Source: JASJHI01 sp965371355 (lineage in GTDB: Bacteria > Actinomycetota > Acidimicrobiia > Acidimicrobiales > Ilumatobacteraceae). Taken from it: a stretch of DNA of 19,316 nt. Position numbers and translations under genes: made by a program. The notes below the pieces were generated by a model that saw only the letters and a program-made list of their open reading frames with translations, had not been told where the DNA came from and ran no database searches. The DNA lies in contig CBDUYD010000041.1 in the NCBI GenBank assembly GCA_965371355.1, positions 1-19,316 of the forward strand, given 5' to 3'. This document shows, one piece after another, positions 6,234 through 13,798 of the stretch. Numbering within the stretch: the stretch's first letter is position 1; every line of letters begins with the position of its first letter.

Positions 6234-8060
6234 ATGACCGCAGTCGAGCAGAACGACTCCGACCTCACCGCTGCCGACGTGGCGTGGGACATCGAGACGA
6301 TCCTCCCCGATGGCGCCACTGCCGACGATCTGTTCGATCGGGCCGACACGCTCGCCGACGAACTCACCGACCTCCGCGGACGGGTCGCCACGCTCGATGC
6401 CGGAGAGCTCGCGGCGGCGATGCAGACGATGGCCGAGATCGCCAACCTCACGACCCGCGGTGGCTACCACGCGATGCTCGCCTTCACCACCGACACCGCC
6501 GATCCTGCGAGGGGCGCGGCGGTGGCGCACGTCCAGGAGCGCGAGACGGCCGTGGAGACGAAGCTGATCTTCTTCGAGCTCGAATGGGCGGCGGCCGACG
6601 ACGACCACGCGACACGAATCCTCGTAGACCCGCGGCTCGACTTCTGCCGTCACCACCTCGAGACGATGCGCCTGATGCGACCGCACCTCCTCACCGAGCC
6701 CGAGGAGACCGTCCTCGTCGAGAAGGAACAGACCGGGTCGGCCGCATGGGTTCGCCTGTTCGACGAGCTCACCTCTGCGATCGAGGTCGACCTGCCCGAC
6801 GATCTTCCCGACGACGTCCCCGCCGGAGACACCGTGCCGCTCGCGCAGGCGCTGTCGCTCATCACCCACAGCGACGGCGCCGTCCGCAAGCAGGTTGCGC
6901 AAGCCGTCACGACCGCACTCGAACCAGGCCTGCGCACCCGCGCCTTCGTGTTCAACACGCTGCTCCTCGACAAGTCGATCGACGACCGCATGCGCAGCTT
7001 CCCCAACTGGGTCTCGTCGCGCAATCTCGCCAACGAGGCGTCCGACGAGTCGGTGCAGGCGCTGATCGACGCCGTCGTCGCCAACTACGAGATCCCGCAG
7101 CGCTGGTACTCACTCAAGGCACAGGTGCTCGGCGTCGAACGGCTCGCCGACTACGACCGCATGGCGTCGGTCGCCACCGACGACCGCCAGATCGGCTGGA
7201 GCGAGGCGACCGGTGTCGTGCGCGACGCCTACGACTCGTTCTCCCCCGAACTCGCCGGCATCGTCGACCGGTTCATCGACGAGAACTGGATCGACGCACC
7301 CCTCCGGCCCGGCAAGCGCGGCGGCGCGTTCGCCGCTCCGGTCACCCCCGACCACCACCCCTACGTCTTTCTCAACTGGACCTCGAAGGCGCGAGATGTC
7401 GCCACCCTCGCCCACGAGTTGGGACACGGCATCCACTTCTACCTCGCTCGCGAACAGGGCATCTTCCACCAGACCACTCCGCTCACGCTCGCCGAGACGG
7501 CGTCGGTATTCGGCGAGACGGTCACCAGCAACCGCATGATGTCGACGATCGACGACCCCAACGAGCGCTTCTCGCTGCTCGCCACGAGCCTCGAAGACTC
7601 GATCGCCACCGTGTTCCGCCAGGTTGCGATGAACCGTTTCGAAGACGCCTGCCACACCGCCCGCCGAGACGAGGGCGAGCTGAGCGTCGACCGCTTCGGC
7701 GAGCTCTGGGCCGACAGCCAGACCGCGATGTTGGGCGACGCCGTCGAGGTCACCGACGGATACCGCAGCTGGTGGAGCTACGTGCCGCACTTCATGGGCA
7801 CCCCCGGATACGTGTACGCCTACGCCTACGGCCAACTCCTCGCACTGTCGGTCTACGCCCGCTACCGGGCCGAGGGCGACGCCTTCGTCCCCGCCTACCT
7901 CGACCTGCTGCGCGCCGGCGGATCGAAGAGCCCGGAGGAACTCGGTGCGATCGTCGGCTGCGACCTCGCCGACCCACAGTTCTGGACCGACGGCCTGAAG
8001 ATCGTCGAGGGACAACTCACCGCCGCCGAAGAAGCCGCCCGCGCCGCCGGCCGCCTCTGA
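6234..8060 (+). CDS. M3-family oligoendopeptidase (PepF-like zinc metallopeptidase)
   Basis: A 608-residue cytosolic peptidase that cleaves short peptides. The zinc site is HELGH at residues 394-398 (in TLAHELGHGIHFY), with the third ligand Glu421 in LAETASVFGET, the standard M3 arrangement. The long helical N-terminal half, the FPNWVSSRNLANEASDE segment and the C-terminal PGYVYAYAYGQLLALSVYA match M3B oligoendopeptidases, and the length is typical (about 600). The ATG at 6234 has no clear Shine-Dalgarno; a CAGACT hexamer 6 nt upstream could serve as a weak -10. There is no signal peptide. The preceding 160 bp after the MgtC-like gene hold no recognisable gene. Confidence 0.93.
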   Translation: MTAVEQNDSDLTAADVAWDIETILPDGATADDLFDRADTLADELTDLRGRVATLDAGELAAAMQTMAEIANLTTRGGYHAMLAFTTDTADPARGAAVAHVQERETAVETKLIFFELEWAAADDDHATRILVDPRLDFCRHHLETMRLMRPHLLTEPEETVLVEKEQTGSAAWVRLFDELTSAIEVDLPDDLPDDVPAGDTVPLAQALSLITHSDGAVRKQVAQAVTTALEPGLRTRAFVFNTLLLDKSIDDRMRSFPNWVSSRNLANEASDESVQALIDAVVANYEIPQRWYSLKAQVLGVERLADYDRMASVATDDRQIGWSEATGVVRDAYDSFSPELAGIVDRFIDENWIDAPLRPGKRGGAFAAPVTPDHHPYVFLNWTSKARDVATLAHELGHGIHFYLAREQGIFHQTTPLTLAETASVFGETVTSNRMMSTIDDPNERFSLLATSLEDSIATVFRQVAMNRFEDACHTARRDEGELSVDRFGELWADSQTAMLGDAVEVTDGYRSWWSYVPHFMGTPGYVYAYAYGQLLALSVYARYRAEGDAFVPAYLDLLRAGGSKSPEELGAIVGCDLADPQFWTDGLKIVEGQLTAAEEAARAAGRL

Positions 8061-8210
8061 CGGCGGGATCGTGGGACGACTCTCGACGGCGATCCCGTCG
8101 AAAAGCGAACGGATCGACGTCGAGACTCCGCCCGAGCGCTCCTCCGTCGAGCTCCGATCAATGCGCATCGACGGACGGCGGGCTCAGGACGATCTGGCAG
8201 TGTCAAGGCC

Positions 8211-9113
8211 GTGAAGATCGGCGTGCAACTGCCCGAGGTCGAGTGGGAGATCCCCGCGCAGGAACTGATCGAGATGGCGCAGCTCGCAGAGCGGGTCGGC
8301 TTCGACTCGGTGTGGCTCGGCGACCATCTCATCTACGACCTCGACATCGGCCCGCGCGGACCCTGGGAGGCGTGGACGTCGCTCGCCGCAATCGCGGCCG
8401 CGACGACCACCGTCGAACTCGGCCCGCTCGTCGCGTGCACCGGCTTCCACGAGCCGGCGATGCTCGCCAAGCAGGCGGCAACGGTCGACGCGATCTCAGG
8501 CGGCCGGCTGATCCTCGGACTCGGCGCGGGCTGGAACCGCCGCGAGTTCGACGCCTTCGGCTTCCCCTACGACCGACGCGTCAGCAGGTTCGCCGAGGCG
8601 TTCACGATCATCCGCACACTGCTCGCCGACGGCGAGATCGACTTCCACGGGGAGTTCTACGACCTCGACCGTTGCGTACTCCATCCTCGTTCGCCGCGCG
8701 CCGGTGGGCCGGCGTTGATGGTCGGCTCGATCGGCGATCGCATGCTCGGCCTCACGCTGCCGCACGTCGCCGCCTGGAACGTGTGGTGGAGCGACTACGG
8801 CAACACGCCCGAGGGCTTTGCGACAGTGAAGGCGCGCGTCGACGGATTGGTTGCCGCAGCCGGTCGATCGCCCGGCGAGGTCGAAGCGACCGCGGCTGTC
8901 ATGGTCCGACTGGAAGGTGGCGGCGGCCGCCAGATGGGGGAGTTCGGCGGCGGACGGGTGGTCGAGCCGATCGAGGGAACGCCGTCCGAACTCGCCGAGA
9001 CGCTCGAAGCTTTCGAGGCCGCCGGCGCTGCACACCTGCAGATCGTCGTCGACCCGATCACCGCCGACTCGATCACCCATCTCGGCGAGGTGCTGGACTT
9101 CCTGAAGCGGTGA
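8211..9113 (+). CDS. LLM-class flavin-dependent oxidoreductase (luciferase-like)
   Basis: A 300-residue TIM-barrel flavoprotein of the bacterial luciferase/F420-dependent superfamily. Diagnostic segments are MKIGVQLPE at the N-terminus, AERVGFDSVWLGDHL, the GPLVACTGFHEPAMLAKQAATVDAISGGRLILGLGAGW stretch, and RFAEAFTIIRTLLADG. In actinobacteria many of these use F420 rather than FMN; the sequence alone does not settle which. The start is the GTG at 8211, where the family N-terminus begins; a CAGTGT hexamer lies 7 nt upstream and there is no Shine-Dalgarno. The 150 bp separating it from the M3 peptidase contain no gene that I can see. The substrate is unknown. Confidence 0.92.
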   Translation: MKIGVQLPEVEWEIPAQELIEMAQLAERVGFDSVWLGDHLIYDLDIGPRGPWEAWTSLAAIAAATTTVELGPLVACTGFHEPAMLAKQAATVDAISGGRLILGLGAGWNRREFDAFGFPYDRRVSRFAEAFTIIRTLLADGEIDFHGEFYDLDRCVLHPRSPRAGGPALMVGSIGDRMLGLTLPHVAAWNVWWSDYGNTPEGFATVKARVDGLVAAAGRSPGEVEATAAVMVRLEGGGGRQMGEFGGGRVVEPIEGTPSELAETLEAFEAAGAAHLQIVVDPITADSITHLGEVLDFLKR

Positions 9114-9129
9114 GTCCGCGACGAGAAGG

Positions 9130-9293
9130 ATGAGCCCCGTACCCGACATCGTCACCGGTGACATCACGACCGTCGGCGTCGGCGGGCGATCCACGCCGTC
9201 GGGCCGGTCTGGGACGGCGGCGACCGTGGAGAAGCAGACCTACTCGCATCCTGCTACCGCAACTCGCTCGCCCGGGCCGACGAGGTGGGCGCC
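9130..9293 (+). pseudogene. Macrodomain (ADP-ribose-binding/deacetylase type) remnant
   Basis: From the ATG at 9130, the frame reads 17 residues including PDIVTGDITTVGV, the usual first strand of a macrodomain. It should continue into the NAANSxLxGGGGVDGAIH signature, but instead the sequence jumps at about 9181-9183 into another frame and reads RAIHAVGPVWDGGDRGEADL followed by LASCYRNSLARADEVGA, the middle of the same fold. Roughly 45-55 residues are lost between the pieces, and everything after ADEVGA (the IAFPAISTGVYGYP part) is missing. An internal deletion with frameshift plus 3' truncation explains this. It lies between the convergent LLM and HtrA genes. A sequencing error cannot explain the missing segments. 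Confidence 0.75.
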
Positions 9294-9312
9294 CCTCGGC
9301 ACCGGTCAGGCC

Positions 9313-10527
9313 TCAGCGGGCGCCGAGGGTCGCCGTGATCGCGATCGTCTGACCGTCGCGAACGATCGTCACCTCGACGATGTCGCCCGGAGCCTGTTCG
9401 GCCACCTCTCGACCGAGGTCGTCGGGCACGTCGACGTCGGTGTCGCCGACGGCGATGATCACGTCGCCGACTTCGAGGCCCGCGCCGTCGGCGCTGGAGC
9501 CCGGCACGACCCCCACCACCTCGGCGCCTTCGCCGTCGGCCGTCGCCTGCGACGTCACGCCCAGCAGCGCGTGCTCCGGCAATTCACCGTTGCGCAGGTC
9601 GTCGATGATCCGGAGGGCGGGGTCGATCGCGATGGCGAACCCGATGTTCTGCGCCTGGCCGGCAACCGCGGTGTTGACCCCGACGACCTCGCCGCGCGTG
9701 TTCAGCAGCGGGCCGCCGGAGTTGCCCGGGTTGATCGCCGTGTCGGTCTGGATCAGATTGGCGAGCCGGGCGCCGTTCGGCTCGACGAGGTAGCGCCCCG
9801 TCGCCGACACGATGCCGGTGGTCACCGTCGGCTCGCCCGACAGGTCGAGGGCATTGCCGATGGCGACGAGTTGCTCGCCGACCAACAGGTCATCGCTGGA
9901 GCCGATCGCCAACGGCGCGAGGTCGGTTCGCTCGACCTTCAGCACGGCAAGGTCGCTCTCCGGATCGGCCGCGATGAGCGCGGCCTGGGAGCTGGACCCG
10001 TCGCCGAAGTCGACGGTGATCTCGTTGGCGCCTTCGACGACGTGGCTGTTGGTGACGATGAACCCGTCGGCGGACAGCACGAACCCGCTGCCGGCTGCCT
10101 GCCCCTCGACCTCTCGGCCGAAGGTGTCCGGCTGGGATACGGACGTGTGGATCGACACGACCGACGGGCGGACCTTGGCGACCAAGTCGGCGATCGACGT
10201 CGTCTGGACGATCGTCGCCGACGCGGCGGGATCGGTCTGGACCTCGGCGGCCGTGGCCGACTCGGCGGGCGTCGAGTCCTCGTTGGTGACGGCGACGATC
10301 GTTCCCGCGGTGACGGCACCGACGAGTGCGCCGAGGATGACTCCGCCGATGAAGGTGGTACCGCGCCCGAGCATCGGTCGTCCGGAGTCCGGTCGATCCG
10401 CGGGTCTCGGGTTGGGGGAGCGCGCCGGCGGTCCGGTCGGCGCCTGCGTCAGTGGGTCGTACGGAGCTCGTGGGGACGCCGGCGGTTCGTGGGTCGGCGG
10501 GCCCTGGGGGGTGAGCAGATCGGTCAT
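9313..10527 (-). CDS. HtrA/DegP-like membrane-anchored serine protease with PDZ domain
   Basis: A 404-residue protease. It has a Pro-rich cytoplasmic N-terminus (1-50), one membrane anchor (about 57-80), and a trypsin-like domain with catalytic His162 (VTNSHVV), Asp192 (ESDLAVL) and Ser270 (NPGNSGGPL), then a PDZ domain (about 310-404, with GVVPGSSADGAGLEVGDVIIAV). This is the actinobacterial HtrA/PepD layout; such proteins act on the outer face of the membrane in envelope protein quality control. The ATG at 10527 follows GAGGAA with 6-nt spacing, which fixes the start over the longer open frame reaching 10830. It is divergent from the VanZ-like gene, 204 bp apart. Confidence 0.93.
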   Translation of the reverse strand: MTDLLTPQGPPTHEPPASPRAPYDPLTQAPTGPPARSPNPRPADRPDSGRPMLGRGTTFIGGVILGALVGAVTAGTIVAVTNEDSTPAESATAAEVQTDPAASATIVQTTSIADLVAKVRPSVVSIHTSVSQPDTFGREVEGQAAGSGFVLSADGFIVTNSHVVEGANEITVDFGDGSSSQAALIAADPESDLAVLKVERTDLAPLAIGSSDDLLVGEQLVAIGNALDLSGEPTVTTGIVSATGRYLVEPNGARLANLIQTDTAINPGNSGGPLLNTRGEVVGVNTAVAGQAQNIGFAIAIDPALRIIDDLRNGELPEHALLGVTSQATADGEGAEVVGVVPGSSADGAGLEVGDVIIAVGDTDVDVPDDLGREVAEQAPGDIVEVTIVRDGQTIAITATLGAR

Positions 10528-10644
10528 CGTTTGTTCCTCGTGTTGTCCGGCGGTCTCGTGCTGTCGGCGGGCTTGCGGGTCCCCGGAACGGAGGCTCGGA
10601 GGAAGCCCGGCATGTGCTGGTGTCTCATCCAACGGCATCACCGA

Positions 10645-10668
10645 CAAGAACACGGCAAGTGTTCGTTG
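10645..10668. promoter_or_regulatory. Inverted repeat between htrA-like and vanZ-like genes
   Basis: GAACAC (10648-10653) and GTGTTC (10659-10664) are perfect arms around a 5-nt centre; allowing one bulged base, CAA/TTG extends the stem by three pairs. It sits in the shared 204-bp divergent region, about 120 bp before the HtrA start, and could be an operator. The rest of that region shows no gene. Confidence 0.3.
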
Positions 10669-10718
10669 GGAATCAGGTGAGAACGGCGACGCGACCGGCA
10701 CGCGGAACTGGGCGTCGG

Positions 10719-10724
10719 TACGCT
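10719..10724 (+). promoter_or_regulatory. -10 hexamer TACGCT, leaderless arrangement for the VanZ-like gene
   Basis: TACGCT is followed by 7 nt (CCCGCCC) and the GTG start at 10732. The spacer is nearly identical to that of the MgtC-like gene (CTCGCCC). No Shine-Dalgarno is visible. Confidence 0.5.
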
Positions 10725-10731
10725 CCCGCCC

Positions 10732-11304
10732 GTGCAGACGCTCGAGTCGCCGACCACATCGGGGGGCCGCGCACCTCGGTCGCCCGATCGGTCCCGATCC
10801 GATCGTCCGGGCGGGGCCCGACCGATTCACCGGCCGCCGATCGGGCTGCGCGCCCTGGTCGGATTGATGGGCGTGATCTCGGTGGTGTCGATCGTCGCTC
10901 TGATGTTGTCGGACCGCGCACCGCGTCTGCTGCGCGACGTGTTCGGCGATGCGGCCGAGCGGCTGTCGGAACGGATCGACGCCTCCGCGCGTCTCCCGTC
11001 GACCGACCGCCTACCGGAGAGTGACTTCCTGGTCCACATCGGACTGTGGGCCGTCGCCGCGGTGCTCGTGGGTTGGACCGTCTGGTCCTGGCGAGGGCTG
11101 CTGCTCGGCGCGCTCACGATGCTCGTCGTGAGCATGCTCGTCGAGGCCGCCCAGGGCACCTACTCCGACACGCGAAAGGTGGAGTTGAACGACGTCGCCG
11201 CCAACGCGCTCGGTGTCGGTCTCGGCGCAGCCGTTGCGGCTGCCTGCTACCTGCTGTGGAGCGCGGCCGCTTGGCTCGTCGGCCGGATCCGGAACGGCTC
11301 CTGA
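10732..11304 (+). CDS. VanZ-like membrane protein
   Basis: A 190-residue protein. A basic, Ser/Pro-rich N-terminus of about 40 residues precedes hydrophobic helices at about 41-60, 100-120, 122-140 and 163-185. The VanZ signature residues are present: DFLVHIGLW in the second helix region, then LVEAAQGTYSDTRKVELNDVAANALGVGLG, corresponding to the family's D-x-x-x-H, E-x-x-Q and D-x-x-x-N-x-x-G pattern. VanZ in enterococci gives low-level teicoplanin resistance, but most family members have no known resistance role, and there are no other glycopeptide-resistance genes here. The start is the GTG at 10732. Confidence 0.82.
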   Translation: MQTLESPTTSGGRAPRSPDRSRSDRPGGARPIHRPPIGLRALVGLMGVISVVSIVALMLSDRAPRLLRDVFGDAAERLSERIDASARLPSTDRLPESDFLVHIGLWAVAAVLVGWTVWSWRGLLLGALTMLVVSMLVEAAQGTYSDTRKVELNDVAANALGVGLGAAVAAACYLLWSAAAWLVGRIRNGS

Positions 11305-11348
11305 CCGCGGCCGCCGGCTCCCCGTCGCCCGACCCGCCTCAGCGGTAG

Positions 11349-11395
11349 CTCTCGGCGTCAGATCCTTCGGGAATCGCCGGAATCGACGCCGAGAG
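11349..11395. terminator. 11-bp inverted repeat between convergent genes, possible bidirectional terminator
   Basis: CTCTCGGCGTC (11349-11359) and GACGCCGAGAG (11385-11395) are perfect complements around a 25-nt loop. It lies in the 120-bp gap between the ends of the VanZ-like and serine hydrolase genes. There is no T-tract on either strand, so it is not a canonical intrinsic terminator. Confidence 0.4.
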
Positions 11396-11398
11396 TGC

Positions 11399-11416
11399 GC
11401 GGGCGGTCTGGCCCGC
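11399..11416. terminator. Short GC hairpin beside the 11-bp inverted repeat
   Basis: GCGGGC and GCCCGC form a perfect 6-bp stem with a 6-nt loop, 3 bp beyond the larger inverted repeat and 8 bp before the serine hydrolase stop. No T-tract follows. It may help end transcription. Confidence 0.3.
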
Positions 11417-11424
11417 AGGACAGA

Positions 11425-12657
11425 TCAGTCCGCGATCGCTCCGTAGACGAGCGACCGAAGCTGGCCGCGGAAGTCGAAGACGCCGCTCGGGAGCAGCTGG
11501 GTCATGAAGACCGCGTACAGCTCCTCGGTCGGGTCGACCCAGAAGGCGGTCGACGCGGCGCCACCCCACATGAAGTCGCCCGCCGGCCCGACGCCGGCGG
11601 TGGCGGCGGGCCCCAGGCCGATGGCGACCTGGAGACCGAAGCCGTTGCCGTCGAAGCCGACCTCCCCGTAGCCGCCTTGCACAGCGACATCGCGCAGTTC
11701 GCCCCCGCCTGGGAGGTGGTTGGTGCGCATCAACTCCACCGTCGGTCGGCCGAGGATGCGCACCCCGTCGAACTCTCCGCCCGAGCTGAGCATCTGGCAG
11801 AAGCGGGCGTAGTCGTCGGCCGAACCAACGAGACCGCCGCCCCCCGATTGCAGCGCCGGCTCGCGGCACAACCGGCCGGCGGCGCGATCGTCGACCAGCC
11901 GCACCTCCTTGTCGGGAAGACGGACGTACATCGAGACGACCCGGTCGGCGGCCGTCTCGGGCACGCTGAAGCCGGTGTCCTCCATTCCCAGCGGATCGAA
12001 GATGGTCCGCTGCAGGTAGGAGCCGAACGATTCGTCCGCGATGACCTCGACCAGCCGGGCGCAGATGTCGGACGACCAGGAGTAGAACCACCGCGTCCCC
12101 GGCTGCTGGCGGAGCGGCTCGGCGGCCAGCAGTCGGCTGAGGTCGGTCAGCGTGGCCGTGCGGTCGACGGCGCGGGTCGTCCTGCCCTCAGCGAGTCCCT
12201 CGAGGTCGAGGCGCGCGCCCTCCGGTCCCGGTCCGATGCCCGTCATGTGCATCAGCGCGTGCTTCACGCTGATCGGGCGTTCCGCCTCGACCAGCTCGAC
12301 GCTGCCGTCGTCGCGTCGCACGCTCACCTTTGGATCGCGCCACTCGGGCAGGAACCGGTGGATCGGATCGTTCAGCTTGACCTTCGCCCGCTCGATCAGC
12401 GACAGCAGGGCGACGGAGGTGATCGGCTTGGTCATCGAGTACCAGCGCCAGATCGCCTGATCGTGGAGTGCCTCGCCGGTCTCGAGGTCCATCGTCCCCA
12501 CCGTCGAGCGGTAGGCGACGTGCCCCCGCCGTCCGACCATGATCTGGTAGCCGGCGATCTTGCCCGGCTCGACGTAGGCGCCGCGGAAGTGTTCCTCGAT
12601 GCGCTCCAGTCGCTCGCCATCGAATCCTGCCGCAGCCGGGTCGGGGGTCATCTCCAT
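11425..12657 (-). CDS. Beta-lactamase-fold serine hydrolase (class C/esterase type)
   Basis: A 410-residue member of the beta-lactamase/transpeptidase-like family. The nucleophile motif S-x-x-K is SMTK (Ser74-Lys77, in WRWYSMTKPIT), and the catalytic Tyr is Tyr192 in WFYSWSSDI. The third motif, usually KTG or HTG, is replaced by WGG in GDFMWGGAAS, common in esterase-like members rather than true beta-lactamases. No signal peptide is visible, so it is probably cytosolic, which also argues for an esterase. GAGGAGG 6 nt before the ATG at 12657 fixes the start. It lies 84 bp downstream of the quinone oxidoreductase on the same strand and could be cotranscribed with it. Confidence 0.9.
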   Translation of the reverse strand: MEMTPDPAAAGFDGERLERIEEHFRGAYVEPGKIAGYQIMVGRRGHVAYRSTVGTMDLETGEALHDQAIWRWYSMTKPITSVALLSLIERAKVKLNDPIHRFLPEWRDPKVSVRRDDGSVELVEAERPISVKHALMHMTGIGPGPEGARLDLEGLAEGRTTRAVDRTATLTDLSRLLAAEPLRQQPGTRWFYSWSSDICARLVEVIADESFGSYLQRTIFDPLGMEDTGFSVPETAADRVVSMYVRLPDKEVRLVDDRAAGRLCREPALQSGGGGLVGSADDYARFCQMLSSGGEFDGVRILGRPTVELMRTNHLPGGGELRDVAVQGGYGEVGFDGNGFGLQVAIGLGPAATAGVGPAGDFMWGGAASTAFWVDPTEELYAVFMTQLLPSGVFDFRGQLRSLVYGAIAD

Positions 12658-12741
12658 GCTCTGCCTCCTCGGGTTCGCTCCATCACAGCAGGGTGGACGT
12701 CAAGTGCCACTACCGGCACGGCCGGTCGGCGAACTCGCTGC

Positions 12742-13710
12742 TCAGGGCGTCAGCAGCACCTTGCCGGTCGTGGCACGACCCTCGAGCGCGCGGTGGGCGT
12801 CGGCCGCGTCGCGCAGCGCGAAGTGCTCACCGACGCGCACGTGGAGGTCGCCCGACGCGATCCAGCCGAAGAGGTCGTCGGCGCGCCGCTCGAGTTCTTC
12901 GCGGGAGGTGATGTGATCGAAGAGGGTCGGGCGGGTCAGGAAGAGCGAGCCATTGCTCGACAACGTCAGTGGTGACACCGGCGGTACCGGGCCCGACGCG
13001 TTGCCGAACGTCGCCATCGTGCCGCGCGGCCGCAGCAGCGACAGGCTCTGGTCGAAGACCGACTGGCCGACGCCGTCGTAGACCACGTCGAGCGGCCGCG
13101 GTCCGGCGATCTCGGTGATCGCCTCGGCGAAGTCGACGTCGCGGTAGAGGATCGCGTGATCGGCACCGGCCTGGGTCGCCAGCTCGGCCTTCTCGTCCGA
13201 GCCGACCGTGGTGAATACCTCGGCGCCGCGCAGCTTGGCGATCTGGATCAGCAGCAGGCCGACACCACCGGCTCCCGCATGGACGAGGCACCGGCTCCCC
13301 TCGGCGAGCGGGTACGTCTCGAGCGCCAGGTAGTGCGCGGTCATCCCCTGCAGCGGGATCGCCGCGGCGACTTCGTGTCCCACCGACTCGGGCACCTTGA
13401 CAACCCGGTCGGCAGGCAGGCACACGAGCGTGGCGTAGGAGCCCGGGCTCGCGGGCCAGGCGACCCGGTCGCCGACGGTGAGCGACTCGACCGCCGACCC
13501 CGCCCAGACGACCATGCCGGCGCCCTCGAGACCCGGCGTGAACGGCAGGGCCACGTCATAGAGGCCCGATCGTTGATATATGTCGATGAAGTTGAGCCCG
13601 GCCGCCTCGACCTCGACGATCACGTCGTCGTCACCGGGCTCCGGTTCTGGCAGCTCACGCCACTGCATCACCTCGGGTCCGCCGCACTCGTCGATCTGGA
13701 TACCCCACAT
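12742..13710 (-). CDS. NADPH:quinone oxidoreductase (zeta-crystallin/QOR family)
   Basis: A 322-residue zinc-free medium-chain dehydrogenase/reductase. The N-terminal GroES-like domain has GLNFIDIYQRSGLY, typical of QOR; the NADPH-binding motif is HAGAGGVGLLLIQIAK (144-159), and the C-terminal half contains DVVYDGVGQSVFDQSL and LRPRGTMATFGNASGPVPPV. No zinc-ligand cysteines are present. It reduces quinones or related carbonyls with NADPH. The ATG at 13710 has no Shine-Dalgarno, but TAGGAT lies 7 nt upstream, so it is probably leaderless. It is divergent from the SCO6745-family gene with an 88-bp gap. Confidence 0.94.
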   Translation of the reverse strand: MWGIQIDECGGPEVMQWRELPEPEPGDDDVIVEVEAAGLNFIDIYQRSGLYDVALPFTPGLEGAGMVVWAGSAVESLTVGDRVAWPASPGSYATLVCLPADRVVKVPESVGHEVAAAIPLQGMTAHYLALETYPLAEGSRCLVHAGAGGVGLLLIQIAKLRGAEVFTTVGSDEKAELATQAGADHAILYRDVDFAEAITEIAGPRPLDVVYDGVGQSVFDQSLSLLRPRGTMATFGNASGPVPPVSPLTLSSNGSLFLTRPTLFDHITSREELERRADDLFGWIASGDLHVRVGEHFALRDAADAHRALEGRATTGKVLLTP

Positions 13711-13717
13711 GTCGCCG

Positions 13718-13723
13718 ATCCTA
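13718..13723 (-). promoter_or_regulatory. -10 hexamer TAGGAT, leaderless arrangement for the QOR gene
   Basis: Read leftward, TAGGAT is followed by 7 nt (CGGCGAC) and the ATG at 13710. No ribosome-binding site is visible. Confidence 0.55.
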
Positions 13724-13798
13724 CGTCCTGTCGGAACTGCGTCGATCCGGGACGAATTCCTCCTGCATGCACCAGCGATCTTCAGCCAAGATGGACCC

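Noticed and set aside
8088..8104. Hairpin CGACGG/CCGTCG after the M3 peptidase
   Set aside because: Six-bp stem followed by A residues rather than T; not a terminator for the upstream gene.
6284..9133. A very long open frame parallel to the M3 peptidase and LLM genes
   Set aside because: Its translation is Arg/Pro-rich low-complexity text typical of an alternative frame in high-GC DNA; the M3 and LLM frames carry clear motifs.
9151..9162. 12-bp palindrome GTCACCGGTGAC
   Set aside because: It is the codon sequence for the conserved VTGD of the macrodomain remnant, so the symmetry is probably chance.
9130..10680. Long rightward open frame beginning at the macrodomain ATG
   Set aside because: Beyond the first 17 residues it is the antisense of the HtrA gene; only the opening codons are meaningful.
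10732..11304. Glycopeptide resistance
   Set aside because: Only a distant VanZ-like protein is present; no VanHAX or regulator genes accompany it, so no resistance role is claimed.
11395..12975. Long rightward open frame opposite the serine hydrolase
   Set aside because: Antisense of a gene with intact S-x-x-K and Tyr motifs; no domain seen in its own translation.
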